From Streptomyces lacrimifluminis (GTDB taxonomy: Bacteria > Actinomycetota > Actinomycetes > Streptomycetales > Streptomycetaceae), in assembly GCF_014646095.1 (NCBI RefSeq), contig NZ_BMMU01000008.1:186001-250000 (forward strand): a DNA stretch of 64,000 nt, given 5' to 3'. Shown here piece after piece: positions 33,699-42,659 of this stretch (position 1 is its first letter; each line of letters opens with the position of its first letter). Made by a program: the position numbers and the translations under genes. The notes below the pieces were generated by a model that had not been told where the DNA came from, did no database searches, and saw nothing but the letters and a program-made list of their open reading frames with translations.

Positions 33699-35126
33699 AT
33701 GGCGGCTCCGGTATTCGAGGAATTCGATCCCGCGAGCGACTGCGAATGCCCCGGATGTGTTCTCCGGCGACGGTCCGCCCCGTATTCCGGACCGGTGTCG
33801 GGAACGGGTCCGGGACCCGCCCGTGCGGCGGTCCGGCGGACCCTGGTCGTCGCTGCGGCGGCCTCCACGGTGCTCGGCGCCGGGCACGCCCTGCCGGCCG
33901 CCGCCACCCCGCAGACCCCTCAGCGTCCGGGCGTACCCGCAGGTGACGAGCCCGAGACCCCCCAGGGTGGCAAGGCTCCGCTGCACGGCCCGGCCGGGAA
34001 ACCGGCGTTGGACAAGCTGCGGACGACCACCCGGGCGGAGATCATCAACCGGGCCAGGACCTGGGTCGCGGCCCGGGTGCCGTACAGCATGAGCACCTAT
34101 TGGGGAGACGGTTACCGGCAGGACTGCTCGGGCTTCGTCTCCATGGCCTGGAACCTCGCCGGGAACGAATGGACGGGCAGCCTCGACAAGTACGGCGTAC
34201 GCATTCCGAAGGAGGATCTGCAGCCCGGCGACATTCTCCTGTTCCACAATCCGTCGGACCCGGAGAAGGGTTCCCACGTCGTCATTTTCGGCGGCTGGAC
34301 GGACTACACGCACACCTATTACATCGCCTACGAGGAGACCCGCCCGCACGCCCGCCGACAGGCGACCCCGCTCTCCTACTGGAGCCACTCGGACCGTTAT
34401 CAGGCCTACCGCTACAAGGGCCTCGCCGCGAACACGGGCGGCACCTCGGACCCGGTCGACACCGGCGGGACGGACGGCACGGTGGGCTCGGCACCCGGCG
34501 CCTCCCCGGACTCGGCGGCCCGGTTCCCGGGTCGGGCGTACTTCGGCCCCGGCGCCAACAACAAGCACGTCACCCGGCTCGGCCGGATGCTCGTGGAGCG
34601 CGGCGGCGCCCGCTACTACACCTCGGGCCCCGGCCCGCGCTGGTCGGACGCGGACCGCAGGGCGACCCGGGCGTTCCAGCAGGCCCAGGGCTGGCAGGGC
34701 ACGGCGGCGGACGGACTGCCGGGGCCGCGCACCTGGGCACTGCTGGTGACCGGGACGGGCAACGACATCGGGGACGGGGGCAGGCCGGGCGGGCCGACGA
34801 CAGAGACCGCCCCCGGAACGGCACCGGGAACCGTCCCCGGACCGGTCCCCGGCGCTGCCGGTCCACCGTCCGCCGGCCAAGCGGTTCCGGCGTTCCCCGG
34901 ACGGGGCCTGTTCCGGCCGGGCTCCAGCAGCCCGTATGTCACCCAGCTCGGAAAGCAGCTGGTGAAGAAGGGGTTCGGGCGGTACTACACGACCCGTCCC
35001 GACTCGCGCTGGAACGAGGCGGACCGCCGCGCGGTGCAGGCTTTCCAGCGTGCCCAGGGCTGGCGGGGCGGCGCAGCCGACGGCTACCCGGGCCCGGAGA
35101 CCTGGCGCCGCCTCTTCTCCTCGTGA
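33699..35126 (+). CDS. NlpC/P60-type hydrolase with two C-terminal peptidoglycan-binding-like modules
   Basis: A 475-residue protein from ATG 33699. N-terminal 40 residues carry CECPGCVLRRR, then a hydrophobic export segment (RRTLVVAAAASTVLGAGHALP). Residues about 115-240 are an NlpC/P60-like domain with Cys143 in RQDCSGFVSMAWNL and His193 in KGSHVVIFGGW. Two homologous 70-residue repeats follow (FPGRAYFGPGANNKHVTRLG and FPGRGLFRPGSSSPYVTQLG), each ending GLPGPRTW or GYPGPETW, like PG_binding_1. It should cut or remodel peptidoglycan stem peptides. Located between cslA and the LPMO, it fits tip-wall remodelling. Confidence 0.85.
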   Translation: MAAPVFEEFDPASDCECPGCVLRRRSAPYSGPVSGTGPGPARAAVRRTLVVAAAASTVLGAGHALPAAATPQTPQRPGVPAGDEPETPQGGKAPLHGPAGKPALDKLRTTTRAEIINRARTWVAARVPYSMSTYWGDGYRQDCSGFVSMAWNLAGNEWTGSLDKYGVRIPKEDLQPGDILLFHNPSDPEKGSHVVIFGGWTDYTHTYYIAYEETRPHARRQATPLSYWSHSDRYQAYRYKGLAANTGGTSDPVDTGGTDGTVGSAPGASPDSAARFPGRAYFGPGANNKHVTRLGRMLVERGGARYYTSGPGPRWSDADRRATRAFQQAQGWQGTAADGLPGPRTWALLVTGTGNDIGDGGRPGGPTTETAPGTAPGTVPGPVPGAAGPPSAGQAVPAFPGRGLFRPGSSSPYVTQLGKQLVKKGFGRYYTTRPDSRWNEADRRAVQAFQRAQGWRGGAADGYPGPETWRRLFSS

Positions 35127-35211
35127 CGCACATCCCGGCGCGTATCCGGCACCTGCCGGTTGGCCGGTATCCACTGTTGTGACGCATCTGGCGCGGAGGC
35201 TGGAGGCACAA

Positions 35212-36339
35212 ATGAGTACGACGACCGAACACACACCGGAGCCCGAGGGACCCCCGGACAGCGGTCCCCGGCCCGCCCGGCTCATCCAGAACGAGGCGAC
35301 CACCGAGATCCCCGTCCACCTGCTGTTCCGCGACGAACCCGACCCGGTGTCGGTGCCGCTGCGGCCCGCCGTCGTGGGGCGCAGGCAGGGTACGGGCGAG
35401 CAGCCGCGCGTCCGCAGACCCGCACCGGCCGCGCCGCGCCCGGCGGTTCCGACGGTCGATCCCGACCTGGTGGAGCGCCCGGCGCGGGTGCTGCCCGGCG
35501 CGGTGGGCGTGCTCGCCGGTGCCACCGGGGTGGCCGGGGGCGTGCTCACCTCCTGGTGGGCGGGCGCGCTGCCGCCCCTCGCGGTGGAGGCGCTGCGGCT
35601 GCCGGCGACGTACGCGGGCGCCGGTCTCGGTCCGGCCCAGTGGGCCGCGTACGCCGGGGCGGGGGCCCTCGGGTTGTTCGGGTTCGGCGGGCTGGCGCGG
35701 GGGCGGACCGGGCGGGCCTGGGTGCTCGGCCTGTTCGGCCGCTACCGGGGAACGGTCCGGCGCACCGGCCTGCTGTGGGTCAACCCGCTTCTCCTGCGGG
35801 CCCGGGTCGACGTACGGCTGCGGCACTGGCGCGGCGAGCCGATGCCGGCGGCCGACGCGAACGGGGTCGCGCTGCGGGTCGTTGTCCTCGTGGTGTGGCG
35901 GGTGCGGGACACCGCCCGGGCCACGCTCGGCGTCGAGGACCACGAGACCTACCTGCGCGAGTGCGTCGAGGCGGCGCTCGTCCGGGTGCCGGTGGAGATG
36001 CCGGGCGCGGGAAAGCGGGCGATGGAGGTGGCCGGGGAGGCGCTGACCCGGGCGGTCGCGGCGGACACGGCACCGGTCGGCCTGGAGGTGTTCTCGGTCC
36101 TGCCGGTCCGGGTCGAGTACGCCCCCGAGGTCGCCGCCGCGATGACCCGCCGCCGTATCGCCGCCCTGGACGCCCAGCACCGGGCCGCCACACTCACCTC
36201 GGTCGTCGACTCGGTGGAGGACACGGTGACCCGGCTGACCCTGCGCGGCCTGGTCGAACTGGACGACTACGAGCGCAAGGCGCTGGTGAAGGACCTGACG
36301 GTCGCGTTCTGCGCCGGGCGCGGCGAGCCGGGGGCGTGA
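35212..36339 (+). CDS. SPFH (band-7/stomatin-like) membrane protein
   Basis: A 375-residue protein from ATG 35212 behind GGAGG. A disordered N-terminus of about 95 residues leads to hydrophobic segments (AVGVLAGATGVAGGVLTSWW, WAAYAGAGALGLFGFGGL). The SPFH domain follows: RYRGTVRRTGLLWVNPLL, VRLRHWRGEPMPAADANGVA, RVVVLVVWRVRDTARATL, LRECVEAALVRV, and a helical VAAAMTRRRIAALDAQHRAATL tail. SPFH proteins scaffold membrane microdomains. It is next to the LPMO and NlpC genes, which suggests a part in tip organisation; that is inference. Confidence 0.85.
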   Translation: MSTTTEHTPEPEGPPDSGPRPARLIQNEATTEIPVHLLFRDEPDPVSVPLRPAVVGRRQGTGEQPRVRRPAPAAPRPAVPTVDPDLVERPARVLPGAVGVLAGATGVAGGVLTSWWAGALPPLAVEALRLPATYAGAGLGPAQWAAYAGAGALGLFGFGGLARGRTGRAWVLGLFGRYRGTVRRTGLLWVNPLLLRARVDVRLRHWRGEPMPAADANGVALRVVVLVVWRVRDTARATLGVEDHETYLRECVEAALVRVPVEMPGAGKRAMEVAGEALTRAVAADTAPVGLEVFSVLPVRVEYAPEVAAAMTRRRIAALDAQHRAATLTSVVDSVEDTVTRLTLRGLVELDDYERKALVKDLTVAFCAGRGEPGA

Positions 36340-36361
36340 GGGTGGGGGAGTCGGGCCCGTG

Positions 36362-36416
36362 ATTGGTCTGGACATGCCCAGGGAGCGGTAATAATCTGGG
36401 ACTTGGTCTAGACCTG
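36362..36416 (+). promoter_or_regulatory. Two DasR-like (dre) operators upstream of the LPMO gene
   Basis: ACTTGGTCTAGACCTG at 36401-36416 matches the DasR consensus around TGGTCTAGACCA closely; ATTGGTCTGGACAT at 36362-36375 is a weaker copy. DasR is the GntR-type regulator of GlcNAc/chitin genes in Streptomyces. The distance to the LPMO start (about 45-100 bp) fits a promoter position. Confidence 0.75.
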
Positions 36417-36460
36417 CACGGCTCACTTGAACTTCCCCCACGTTCAGCAGGAGCGGCAGC

Positions 36461-37066
36461 ATGCGCAAAAAGACCACGTTGTACGCATCCATGGTGGGTC
36501 TGGTCACCACCGGCGCCCTCGTCCTCACCACCGGGGGCGCCAGCGGCCACGGCTACACCGACCTTCCCGTCAGCAGGCAGAAGCTCTGCCAGAACGGCAC
36601 CGTGACGGGCTGCGGCGACATCCAGTGGGAGCCGCAGAGCGTCGAGGGGCCCAAGGGCTTCCCCGCCGCCGGACCGGCCGACGGCCAGATCTGCTCGGCG
36701 AACCACGGCAACTTCGGCGCGCTCAACCAGCCGAAGACGCCGTCCGGCGGCACCTGGCCGGCGACCACGGTGACGGGCGGTCAGAGCTACACCTTCCGCT
36801 GGCAGTTCACCGCCATGCACGCCACGACCGACTTCAGGTACTACGTCACGAAGCCGGGCTGGAACCAGAACCACGCCCTCGCCCGTTCGGACCTCAACCT
36901 CACCCCGTTCCTCAACGTCCCCTACAACGGCCAGCGCCCTCCGTCCACCCTCTCCCACACGGGCACACTGCCGTCCGGGCTCAGCGGCCGGCATGTGATC
37001 GTCGCGGTGTGGACGATCGCGGACACGGCCAACGCGTTCTACGCCTGCTCGGACGTCAGGTTCTGA
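36461..37066 (+). CDS. AA10 lytic polysaccharide monooxygenase
   Basis: A 201-residue secreted protein from ATG 36461. The signal peptide ends at GGASG, leaving His30 as the mature N-terminus (HGYTDLP). His30 and His120 (FTAMHATTDFRYY) form the copper histidine brace. NGTVTGCGDIQWEPQSVEG and YYVTKPGWNQNHALARSDL are typical of chitin-type AA10 enzymes, and there is no extra binding module. It oxidatively cuts chitin or cellulose. In S. coelicolor the corresponding gene near cslA has been called lpmP. DasR-like operators upstream imply control by GlcNAc metabolites. Confidence 0.95.
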   Translation: MRKKTTLYASMVGLVTTGALVLTTGGASGHGYTDLPVSRQKLCQNGTVTGCGDIQWEPQSVEGPKGFPAAGPADGQICSANHGNFGALNQPKTPSGGTWPATTVTGGQSYTFRWQFTAMHATTDFRYYVTKPGWNQNHALARSDLNLTPFLNVPYNGQRPPSTLSHTGTLPSGLSGRHVIVAVWTIADTANAFYACSDVRF

Positions 37067-37176
37067 GCATTCCTTGAGTAAATCCGCGACCCCCCACGGG
37101 TACGTTCCCCGTACGCCCCCAGGACCAGGTGAGGCGTACGGGGAGCTGTACTTACAGAGAGACCGGGGGAACCGCC

Positions 37177-37725
37177 GTGGACTTCATGTTCTACGTGGTG
37201 CCGACGTTCATCATCGTGGTGGCCGTCCTGATGGCGGCGGTCGTGATCCGCCGGGTGCTGCGGATGCGCCGCGCCTGGAACAGCGGACTGACCGCCGAGG
37301 CGCGCTGCCTCCGGACGTACACGACCACCAGCGGAGGCTCCGGCGACTCCTCCGTGCGCACGTCGCTGCACCACGTGTACGAGTTCGTCGCCCGCGACGG
37401 CCGCACCGTCCGCTTCGACGAGCCGCACGGCCCGGGCACGGTCATCGAGGGCGACTACGTCACCGCCTTCTACAGCGAGGGCCCGCAGATCAACGCCACG
37501 GCACACCGCCCGAGCCCGGTCCGGCACGGGCTTGCCCTGGTCGCCGTCCTCGGGTTCCTCGGGGTGGTCGTGGTGTTCGGCGTCGGGTTCATGCTGTCGT
37601 ACAGCCAGGTCTTCGAGCCGTTCGGCGACCTGTTCTTCGGCACCGAAAGCGGCCACAGCGGCACCGACTCAGGCACGGTCGACGGGTTCCCCGAGGACTG
37701 GGAAGCAAGCATCGACTCGCAGTGA
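37177..37725 (+). CDS. DUF3592-like membrane protein
   Basis: A 182-residue protein from GTG 37177 (MDFMFYVVPTFIIVVAVLMA). Two membrane helices (3-25 and VRHGLALVAVLGFLGVVVVFGVGFML) enclose a DUF3592-type beta domain: AEARCLRTYTTTSGGSG, HHVYEFVARDGRTVRFDEPHG and VTAFYSEGPQINATAH. A Ser/Gly/Asp-rich tail follows. Function unknown. It stands 110 bp after the LPMO gene and has no coupling to the ligase gene downstream. Confidence 0.75.
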   Translation: MDFMFYVVPTFIIVVAVLMAAVVIRRVLRMRRAWNSGLTAEARCLRTYTTTSGGSGDSSVRTSLHHVYEFVARDGRTVRFDEPHGPGTVIEGDYVTAFYSEGPQINATAHRPSPVRHGLALVAVLGFLGVVVVFGVGFMLSYSQVFEPFGDLFFGTESGHSGTDSGTVDGFPEDWEASIDSQ

Positions 37726-37765
37726 GTCTCCACATCTGACGGATCGTCAATTATCCTGCGCGCCC

Positions 37766-39430
37766 ATGGAGTTCATTGAGCCCGAGGGGCCGGGCAGGCG
37801 CACGGTCGCGGAACTCGTGGCGGCGCGGTGGGGCGACCACCGGCCGGGGCTGTGGTGCGAGGACCGGACGCTCACGCATCACGAGGTGGCCGCCGGCGCG
37901 GCGGCGAGGGCCGCGCTGCTGGCCGACCTGCTGCCGCCCGACGCCGAACCGCATGTCGGGGTACTGCTCGACAACACCCCTGAATACCCCCTGTGGTTGA
38001 GCGCGGCGGCCCTCGCGGGCGCCGCCGTCGCGGGGATCAACCCCACCCGTCGGGGCCCCGAACTGGCCCGCGACATCCTGCACACCGAGTGCCCGGTCCT
38101 GATCACCGCGCGCACCCACCTCCCACTCCTCGCCGGCCTCGAACTCCCCGGCGTACGGCTCCTGCTGACCGACACTCAGGAGTACGAGGATCTCCTGGCC
38201 CCGTACGCCGACGCAGAACCGGACGCCTCACGCGCCACCCCGGCCGACCGCCTTCTCCTCTACTTCACCTCGGGCTCGACCGGCGCCCCCAAGGCCGCGA
38301 TCTGCACCCAGGGCAGGCTCGCCGCCGCCGGGCGGACGCTGGCCGGGACCTTCGGGGTGCGCCCGGACGACGTGCACTACGTCTGCATGCCGATGTTCCA
38401 CGGCAACGCGGTCATCGCGGACTGGGCCCCGGCCCTGGCGGCGGGCGCCGGGGTCGCGCTGCGCCGCCGCTTCTCGGCTTCCGGCTTCCTGACGGACGTA
38501 CGCCGTTATGGGGCGACCTACTTCACGTACGTGGGCCGGGCCGTCCAGTACCTGCTGGCGACGCCCGCCCGGCCCGACGACCGGGACAACCCCCTGCGAC
38601 TGGGCTTCGGCACGGAGGCGGGGGCGGTGGACGCGGCGGCCTTCCAACGGCGGTTCGGGGTACGGCTGGTGGAGGGGTACGGGTCCTCGGAGGGCGGTGC
38701 GGCGGTGCGGTGGACGCCCGGGACCCCGGCCGGCGCGGTCGGGCGGGCGGCCCCGGACGACGACCTCGCGGTGGTCGACCCGGCGACGCGGACCGAGTGC
38801 CCGCCGGCCGCCCTGGACGCCTCGGGACGGCTGCTCAACGGGACTGCTGCGATAGGGGAGTTGGTCAACCGGGGCCCCAACCCCTTCGAGGGCTACTGGC
38901 GCAACCCGGAGGCCGAGGCGGCCCGCCGCCGCGCGGGCTGGTACTGGACGGGCGACCTCTTCTACCGGGACACCGACGGCTTCCTGTACTTCGCGGGCCG
39001 CGCCGACGACCGGCTGCGCGTCGACAGCGAGAACCTGGCCGCCGCGACGATCGAGAACATCCTCGCCCGGTACGAGGGCGCGGCGGCCGTCGCCGTGTAC
39101 GCGGTACCGGACCCGGTGGCCGGCGACCAGGTCATGGCGACCCTGGCCGGCACCTTCGACCCCGCCGCCTTCTCCGCCTTCCTGGCCGCGCAACCCGACC
39201 TGGGGACGAAGATGGCGCCCCGCTTCGTACGGGTCGTACGGCGGATGCCGGTCACCGCGACCAACAAGATCCACCGTGCTGGCCTCAGACGCGAGGGCTT
39301 CCGCTGCCCGGACCCGGTGTGGTGGCGCCCGCCCGGTGAGGACACGTACCGCAGGCTGACCGGCGACGACGTGGCGGGCCTGGTGGAGCGGTACCGGGAG
39401 CGGGGGCGCGAGGAGCTCCTGAGCAGATGA
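37766..39430 (+). CDS. Fatty acyl-CoA synthetase (ANL superfamily)
   Basis: A 554-residue protein from ATG 37766. ANL motifs: A3 LLLYFTSGSTGAPKA, A5 LVEGYGSSEGGAA, A7 GWYWTGDLFYRDTDGF, A8 FAGRADDRLRVDSEN and an A10 Lys in NKIHRAGLRREGF. The length and the substrate pocket MPMFHGNAVIADWAPALAAG are as in medium/long-chain FadD-type enzymes, which adenylate a carboxylic acid and pass it to CoA. The exact chain length cannot be read from sequence. Single gene, ending at the 39432-39465 hairpin. Confidence 0.9.
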   Translation: MEFIEPEGPGRRTVAELVAARWGDHRPGLWCEDRTLTHHEVAAGAAARAALLADLLPPDAEPHVGVLLDNTPEYPLWLSAAALAGAAVAGINPTRRGPELARDILHTECPVLITARTHLPLLAGLELPGVRLLLTDTQEYEDLLAPYADAEPDASRATPADRLLLYFTSGSTGAPKAAICTQGRLAAAGRTLAGTFGVRPDDVHYVCMPMFHGNAVIADWAPALAAGAGVALRRRFSASGFLTDVRRYGATYFTYVGRAVQYLLATPARPDDRDNPLRLGFGTEAGAVDAAAFQRRFGVRLVEGYGSSEGGAAVRWTPGTPAGAVGRAAPDDDLAVVDPATRTECPPAALDASGRLLNGTAAIGELVNRGPNPFEGYWRNPEAEAARRRAGWYWTGDLFYRDTDGFLYFAGRADDRLRVDSENLAAATIENILARYEGAAAVAVYAVPDPVAGDQVMATLAGTFDPAAFSAFLAAQPDLGTKMAPRFVRVVRRMPVTATNKIHRAGLRREGFRCPDPVWWRPPGEDTYRRLTGDDVAGLVERYRERGREELLSR

Positions 39431-39431
39431 C

Positions 39432-39465
39432 GAAAGGGCCTCTCGCAGCTGCGAGAGGCCCTTTC
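39432..39465. terminator. Perfect 34-nt palindromic terminator
   Basis: Arms GAAAGGGCCTCTCGCAG and CTGCGAGAGGCCCTTTC are fully complementary with no unpaired centre. It follows the acyl-CoA ligase stop by one base and also serves the minus-strand tRNA-Lys next to it. A TTTC end gives a short U run. Confidence 0.85.
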
Positions 39466-39470
39466 TCATG

Positions 39471-39544
39471 TGCGCCGCCAGGGACTCGAACCCCGGACCC
39501 GCTGATTAAGAGTCAGCTGCTCTAACCAACTGAGCTAGCGGCGC
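39471..39544 (-). tRNA. tRNA-Lys (anticodon CTT), copy 2
   Basis: Base-for-base the same 74-nt cloverleaf as copy 1, with loop CTCTTAA. It lies between two hairpin terminators. Confidence 0.97.
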
Positions 39545-39587
39545 ATGACTCCCGCCGACCGCTCTCGCGGCTGGCGACTGAGAAAAT

Positions 39588-39624
39588 ACTACCTGGTCCG
39601 GAAGGGTGCTCCGGACCAGGTAGT
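39588..39624. terminator. Terminator after the IclR gene
   Basis: A perfect 15-bp stem (ACTACCTGGTCCGGA, 39588-39602, with its complement at 39610-39624) and 7-nt loop follows the iclR stop (39642) on the minus strand. Confidence 0.8.
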
Positions 39625-39641
39625 CGTGCCTCGGCAACGGG

Positions 39642-40400
39642 CTAGATGGCCAGCGAAAGCAGCACCGGCCCCGCGCTCCGGTTCAGCCGTTCTGCCGCCT
39701 GGCGCAGGCGGTGGGCGTGGCGGAGCGGGAGGGAGAGGGCGAGGCAGCCGACCGTGGAGCCGGCCGTGATCGGGACCGCCGCGCAGACCGTGCCGACCGC
39801 GTACTCCTGGAGGTCCAGGACCGGCACCGTGGGCGGCTGGGTCTCCAGGTGGGAGAGCAGCAGTCGCTCGTTGGTGATCGTGCGGGAGGTGAGGCGGGCC
39901 AGCTTGTGGCGGGCGAGATGGTCGCGGCGGCTGTTGTGGTCGAGTTGGCCCAGCAGACTCTTGCCGATCGCGCTGGCGTGCGCGGCCGAGCGGAAGTCGA
40001 CCCACTCGTTGACCGCGGGCGTCGCCGCGCTGTCCGCGCACTGGGTGATGTGGATCTCGCCGTCGACGTACCGGCTCATGTAGACGGCCGCGCCCACCGA
40101 GTCGCGCAGCCGGTCGAGGGTGTGCTGGAGCTGGGCGCGCAGGGCCTGGTCATGGCCGTGCGTGGCGCCGAGACGGCTGAGGGCGGTGCCGGTGACGTAC
40201 GAACCGTCGGCGGCCTGTACGACGTAACCCTCGCGGCGCAGCATGCGCAGGAGGGGGGTGAGCAGGTCCGTGCCGAGGTGGGTCTGGCGGGCGATTTCGG
40301 CGTCGGTGACACCGGCGGAGTGCCGTGCCACTGCCTCCAGGACGCGCAGCGCGTCCTGGGTGGAGTGGTGCGGCGCGGTCGGCTCGTGCTTGAGAGCCAC
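39642..40400 (-). CDS. IclR-family transcriptional regulator
   Basis: A 252-residue protein from GTG 40400 behind AGGGGG. The winged HTH (QDALRVLEAVARHSAGVTDA, LLTPLLRMLRREGYV) leads to the IclR effector domain: HTLDRLRDSVGAAVYMSRYV, SAAHASAIGKSLLGQL, LQEYAVGTVCAAVPI and GCLALSLPL. It sits downstream of ehuA on the same strand and may control ectoine-type uptake genes. Two inverted repeats upstream (40446-40484 and 40537-40552) are candidate operators. Confidence 0.9.
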   Translation of the reverse strand: MALKHEPTAPHHSTQDALRVLEAVARHSAGVTDAEIARQTHLGTDLLTPLLRMLRREGYVVQAADGSYVTGTALSRLGATHGHDQALRAQLQHTLDRLRDSVGAAVYMSRYVDGEIHITQCADSAATPAVNEWVDFRSAAHASAIGKSLLGQLDHNSRRDHLARHKLARLTSRTITNERLLLSHLETQPPTVPVLDLQEYAVGTVCAAVPITAGSTVGCLALSLPLRHAHRLRQAAERLNRSAGPVLLSLAI

Positions 40401-40445
40401 GGTGTTCCCCCTGGCTTGCTTTTAGCCGTGATCCGGACAGCCAAT

Positions 40446-40484
40446 CCCCTCCACGATAGCCGCCAAGGGGTCTACGTGGAGGGG
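40446..40484. promoter_or_regulatory. Inverted repeat upstream of iclR
   Basis: CCCCTCCACG and CGTGGAGGGG, perfect 10-bp arms with a 19-bp spacer, 46-84 bp before the iclR start. A possible autoregulation site. Confidence 0.5.
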
Positions 40485-40536
40485 GCGTTGACGAGTTTGT
40501 CGCCCGGTTCGCGGCCTCTCAGCAGGGGAGTGTTCA

Positions 40537-40552
40537 TCTGGCATATGCCAGA
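40537..40552. promoter_or_regulatory. 16-bp perfect palindrome between ehuA and iclR
   Basis: TCTGGCATATGCCAGA reads the same on both strands. It lies 39 bp past the ehuA stop and 137 bp before the iclR start. IclR regulators bind short palindromes of this kind, so it is a candidate operator. Confidence 0.5.
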
Positions 40553-40590
40553 GGCATGAAGAAGGTCTCTCGGGGCCCTCTCCGGCGCGG

Positions 40591-41367
<777 letters not shown>

Positions 41368-41378
<11 letters not shown>

Positions 41379-42018
41379 GGCGTCGCTCCAGAGCTCGTAC
41401 GAGGAGGGAGGCGGGAAAGGAGATGAGGACGAAGGCGACGCCGATCACGGTCAGCGGCTCGGTGAACTGGAAGTGCTCCTGGGAGAAGAGCCGCGCCTCA
41501 CCGAGCATCTCCAGCACGGTGATCGTCATCAGCAGCGGTGTGTCCTTGAGCATCGCGATCACGTAGTTGCCGAGCGCCGGTACGACCCGGCGTACCGCCT
41601 GCGGAAGGATCACCGCCGTCCAGGTGCGCCGCACGGGCAGGCTGAGCGCGGTGGCCGCCTCCCACTGGCCCGGCGGCACGGCCTCGATGCCGGCGCGGTA
41701 GACCTGCATCGTGTACGTCGAGTAGTGCAGCCCGATCGCGACGACACCGGTGGTCAGCGCGGAGGCGGCGATGCCCCACTCGGGGAGCACGTAGAAGAGG
41801 AAGAACAGCTGTACGAGCAGCGGGGTGTCTCGCACGAACTCGGTGACCGCCTCCACCGGCCAGCGCACCCATCGCGTCGGCGTCCGCATCAGCAGCGCCC
41901 AGACCAGCCCCAGCGTGAACGAGATCAGCGACCCGAGGACCAGCACCTGGAGGGTGACGAGCAGCCCGTCCCACAGGTGCGGCAGGAAATCGCGTACGGC
42001 GTCCCAGTCCCACGTCAT
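41368..42018 (-). CDS. ehuD: EhuD, ectoine/amino-acid ABC permease
   Basis: A 216-residue membrane protein from ATG 42018, overlapping the ehuC stop by four bases. HisMQ-type permease with helices such as LLVTLQVLVLGSLISFTLGLV and the EAA loop EAVPPGQWEAATALSLPVRR with TWTAVILPQAVRRVVP. With EhuC it forms the channel for an imported ectoine-like solute. The end overlaps the proposed ehuA start by 11 bp. Confidence 0.85.
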
Positions 42019-42659
42019 GCGACACCCGCCTTCAGCCGCTTCTCCAGCCCGCGCATGAGCCGGGTGAGGAGGAAGGCGATCACGAAGTAGATCACCAGGA
42101 TGTACGAGTAGATCTCCGCGCTCTCCTGCAGCGCGAGCCGCACCAGGTTGCCGCTGAAGGCCAGATCACCCATGCCCATGACGGAGACCAGCGCGGTGCC
42201 CTTGAGCAGCTCGATCAGCAGGTTGCCGAAGGAGGGGATCATCTCCGGCACCGCCTGCGGCAGCAGGATCAGCCGCATCCGCTGCCAGGGCGTGAACCCG
42301 AGTGCGATCCCGCCCTCCCCCTGCGCGGGCTCGACCGCGTTCAGCGCGCCGCGCACGATCTCCGTGCCGTACGCCCCGTAGGTCAGCCCGAGCGCGAGGG
42401 TGCCCGCCCACATCGGCACCAGCTGCCAGCCGAAGGCGGGCGGCAGCACGAAGTACACCCAGAAGATCATCACGAGCGCGGAGGTCCCGCGGAACACCTC
42501 GGTGTAGCAGCCCGCGAGGAAGCGCACGGACCGCCGCCGGTGAATCCGCGCGATCCCGACGACGAAGGCGACGACACCGCCCAACAGGGCGCTGAAGACG
42601 AGGAGTTGGACCGTGACCCAGACTCCCCTGAGGACTGTTTCCCAGAGTCCGGAAGTCAT
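42015..42659 (-). CDS. ehuC: EhuC, ectoine/amino-acid ABC permease
   Basis: A 214-residue membrane protein. ATG 42659 overlaps the ehuB TGA as ATGA. It has VWVTVQLLVFSALLGGVVAF, then FRGTSALVMIFWVYFVLPPA and the EAA-type loop LNAVEPAQGEGGIALGF with LRLILLPQAVPEMIP. Sister subunit of EhuD. Substrate named by similarity of the whole operon to ehuABCD. Confidence 0.85.
   Translation of the reverse strand: MTSGLWETVLRGVWVTVQLLVFSALLGGVVAFVVGIARIHRRRSVRFLAGCYTEVFRGTSALVMIFWVYFVLPPAFGWQLVPMWAGTLALGLTYGAYGTEIVRGALNAVEPAQGEGGIALGFTPWQRMRLILLPQAVPEMIPSFGNLLIELLKGTALVSVMGMGDLAFSGNLVRLALQESAEIYSYILVIYFVIAFLLTRLMRGLEKRLKAGVA

Noticed and set aside
33495..35549. Minus-strand frame of over 680 codons across the NlpC gene
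   Set aside because: Antisense to a gene with export signal, catalytic Cys/His and repeated domains; the frame itself is Arg/Gly/Pro-rich.
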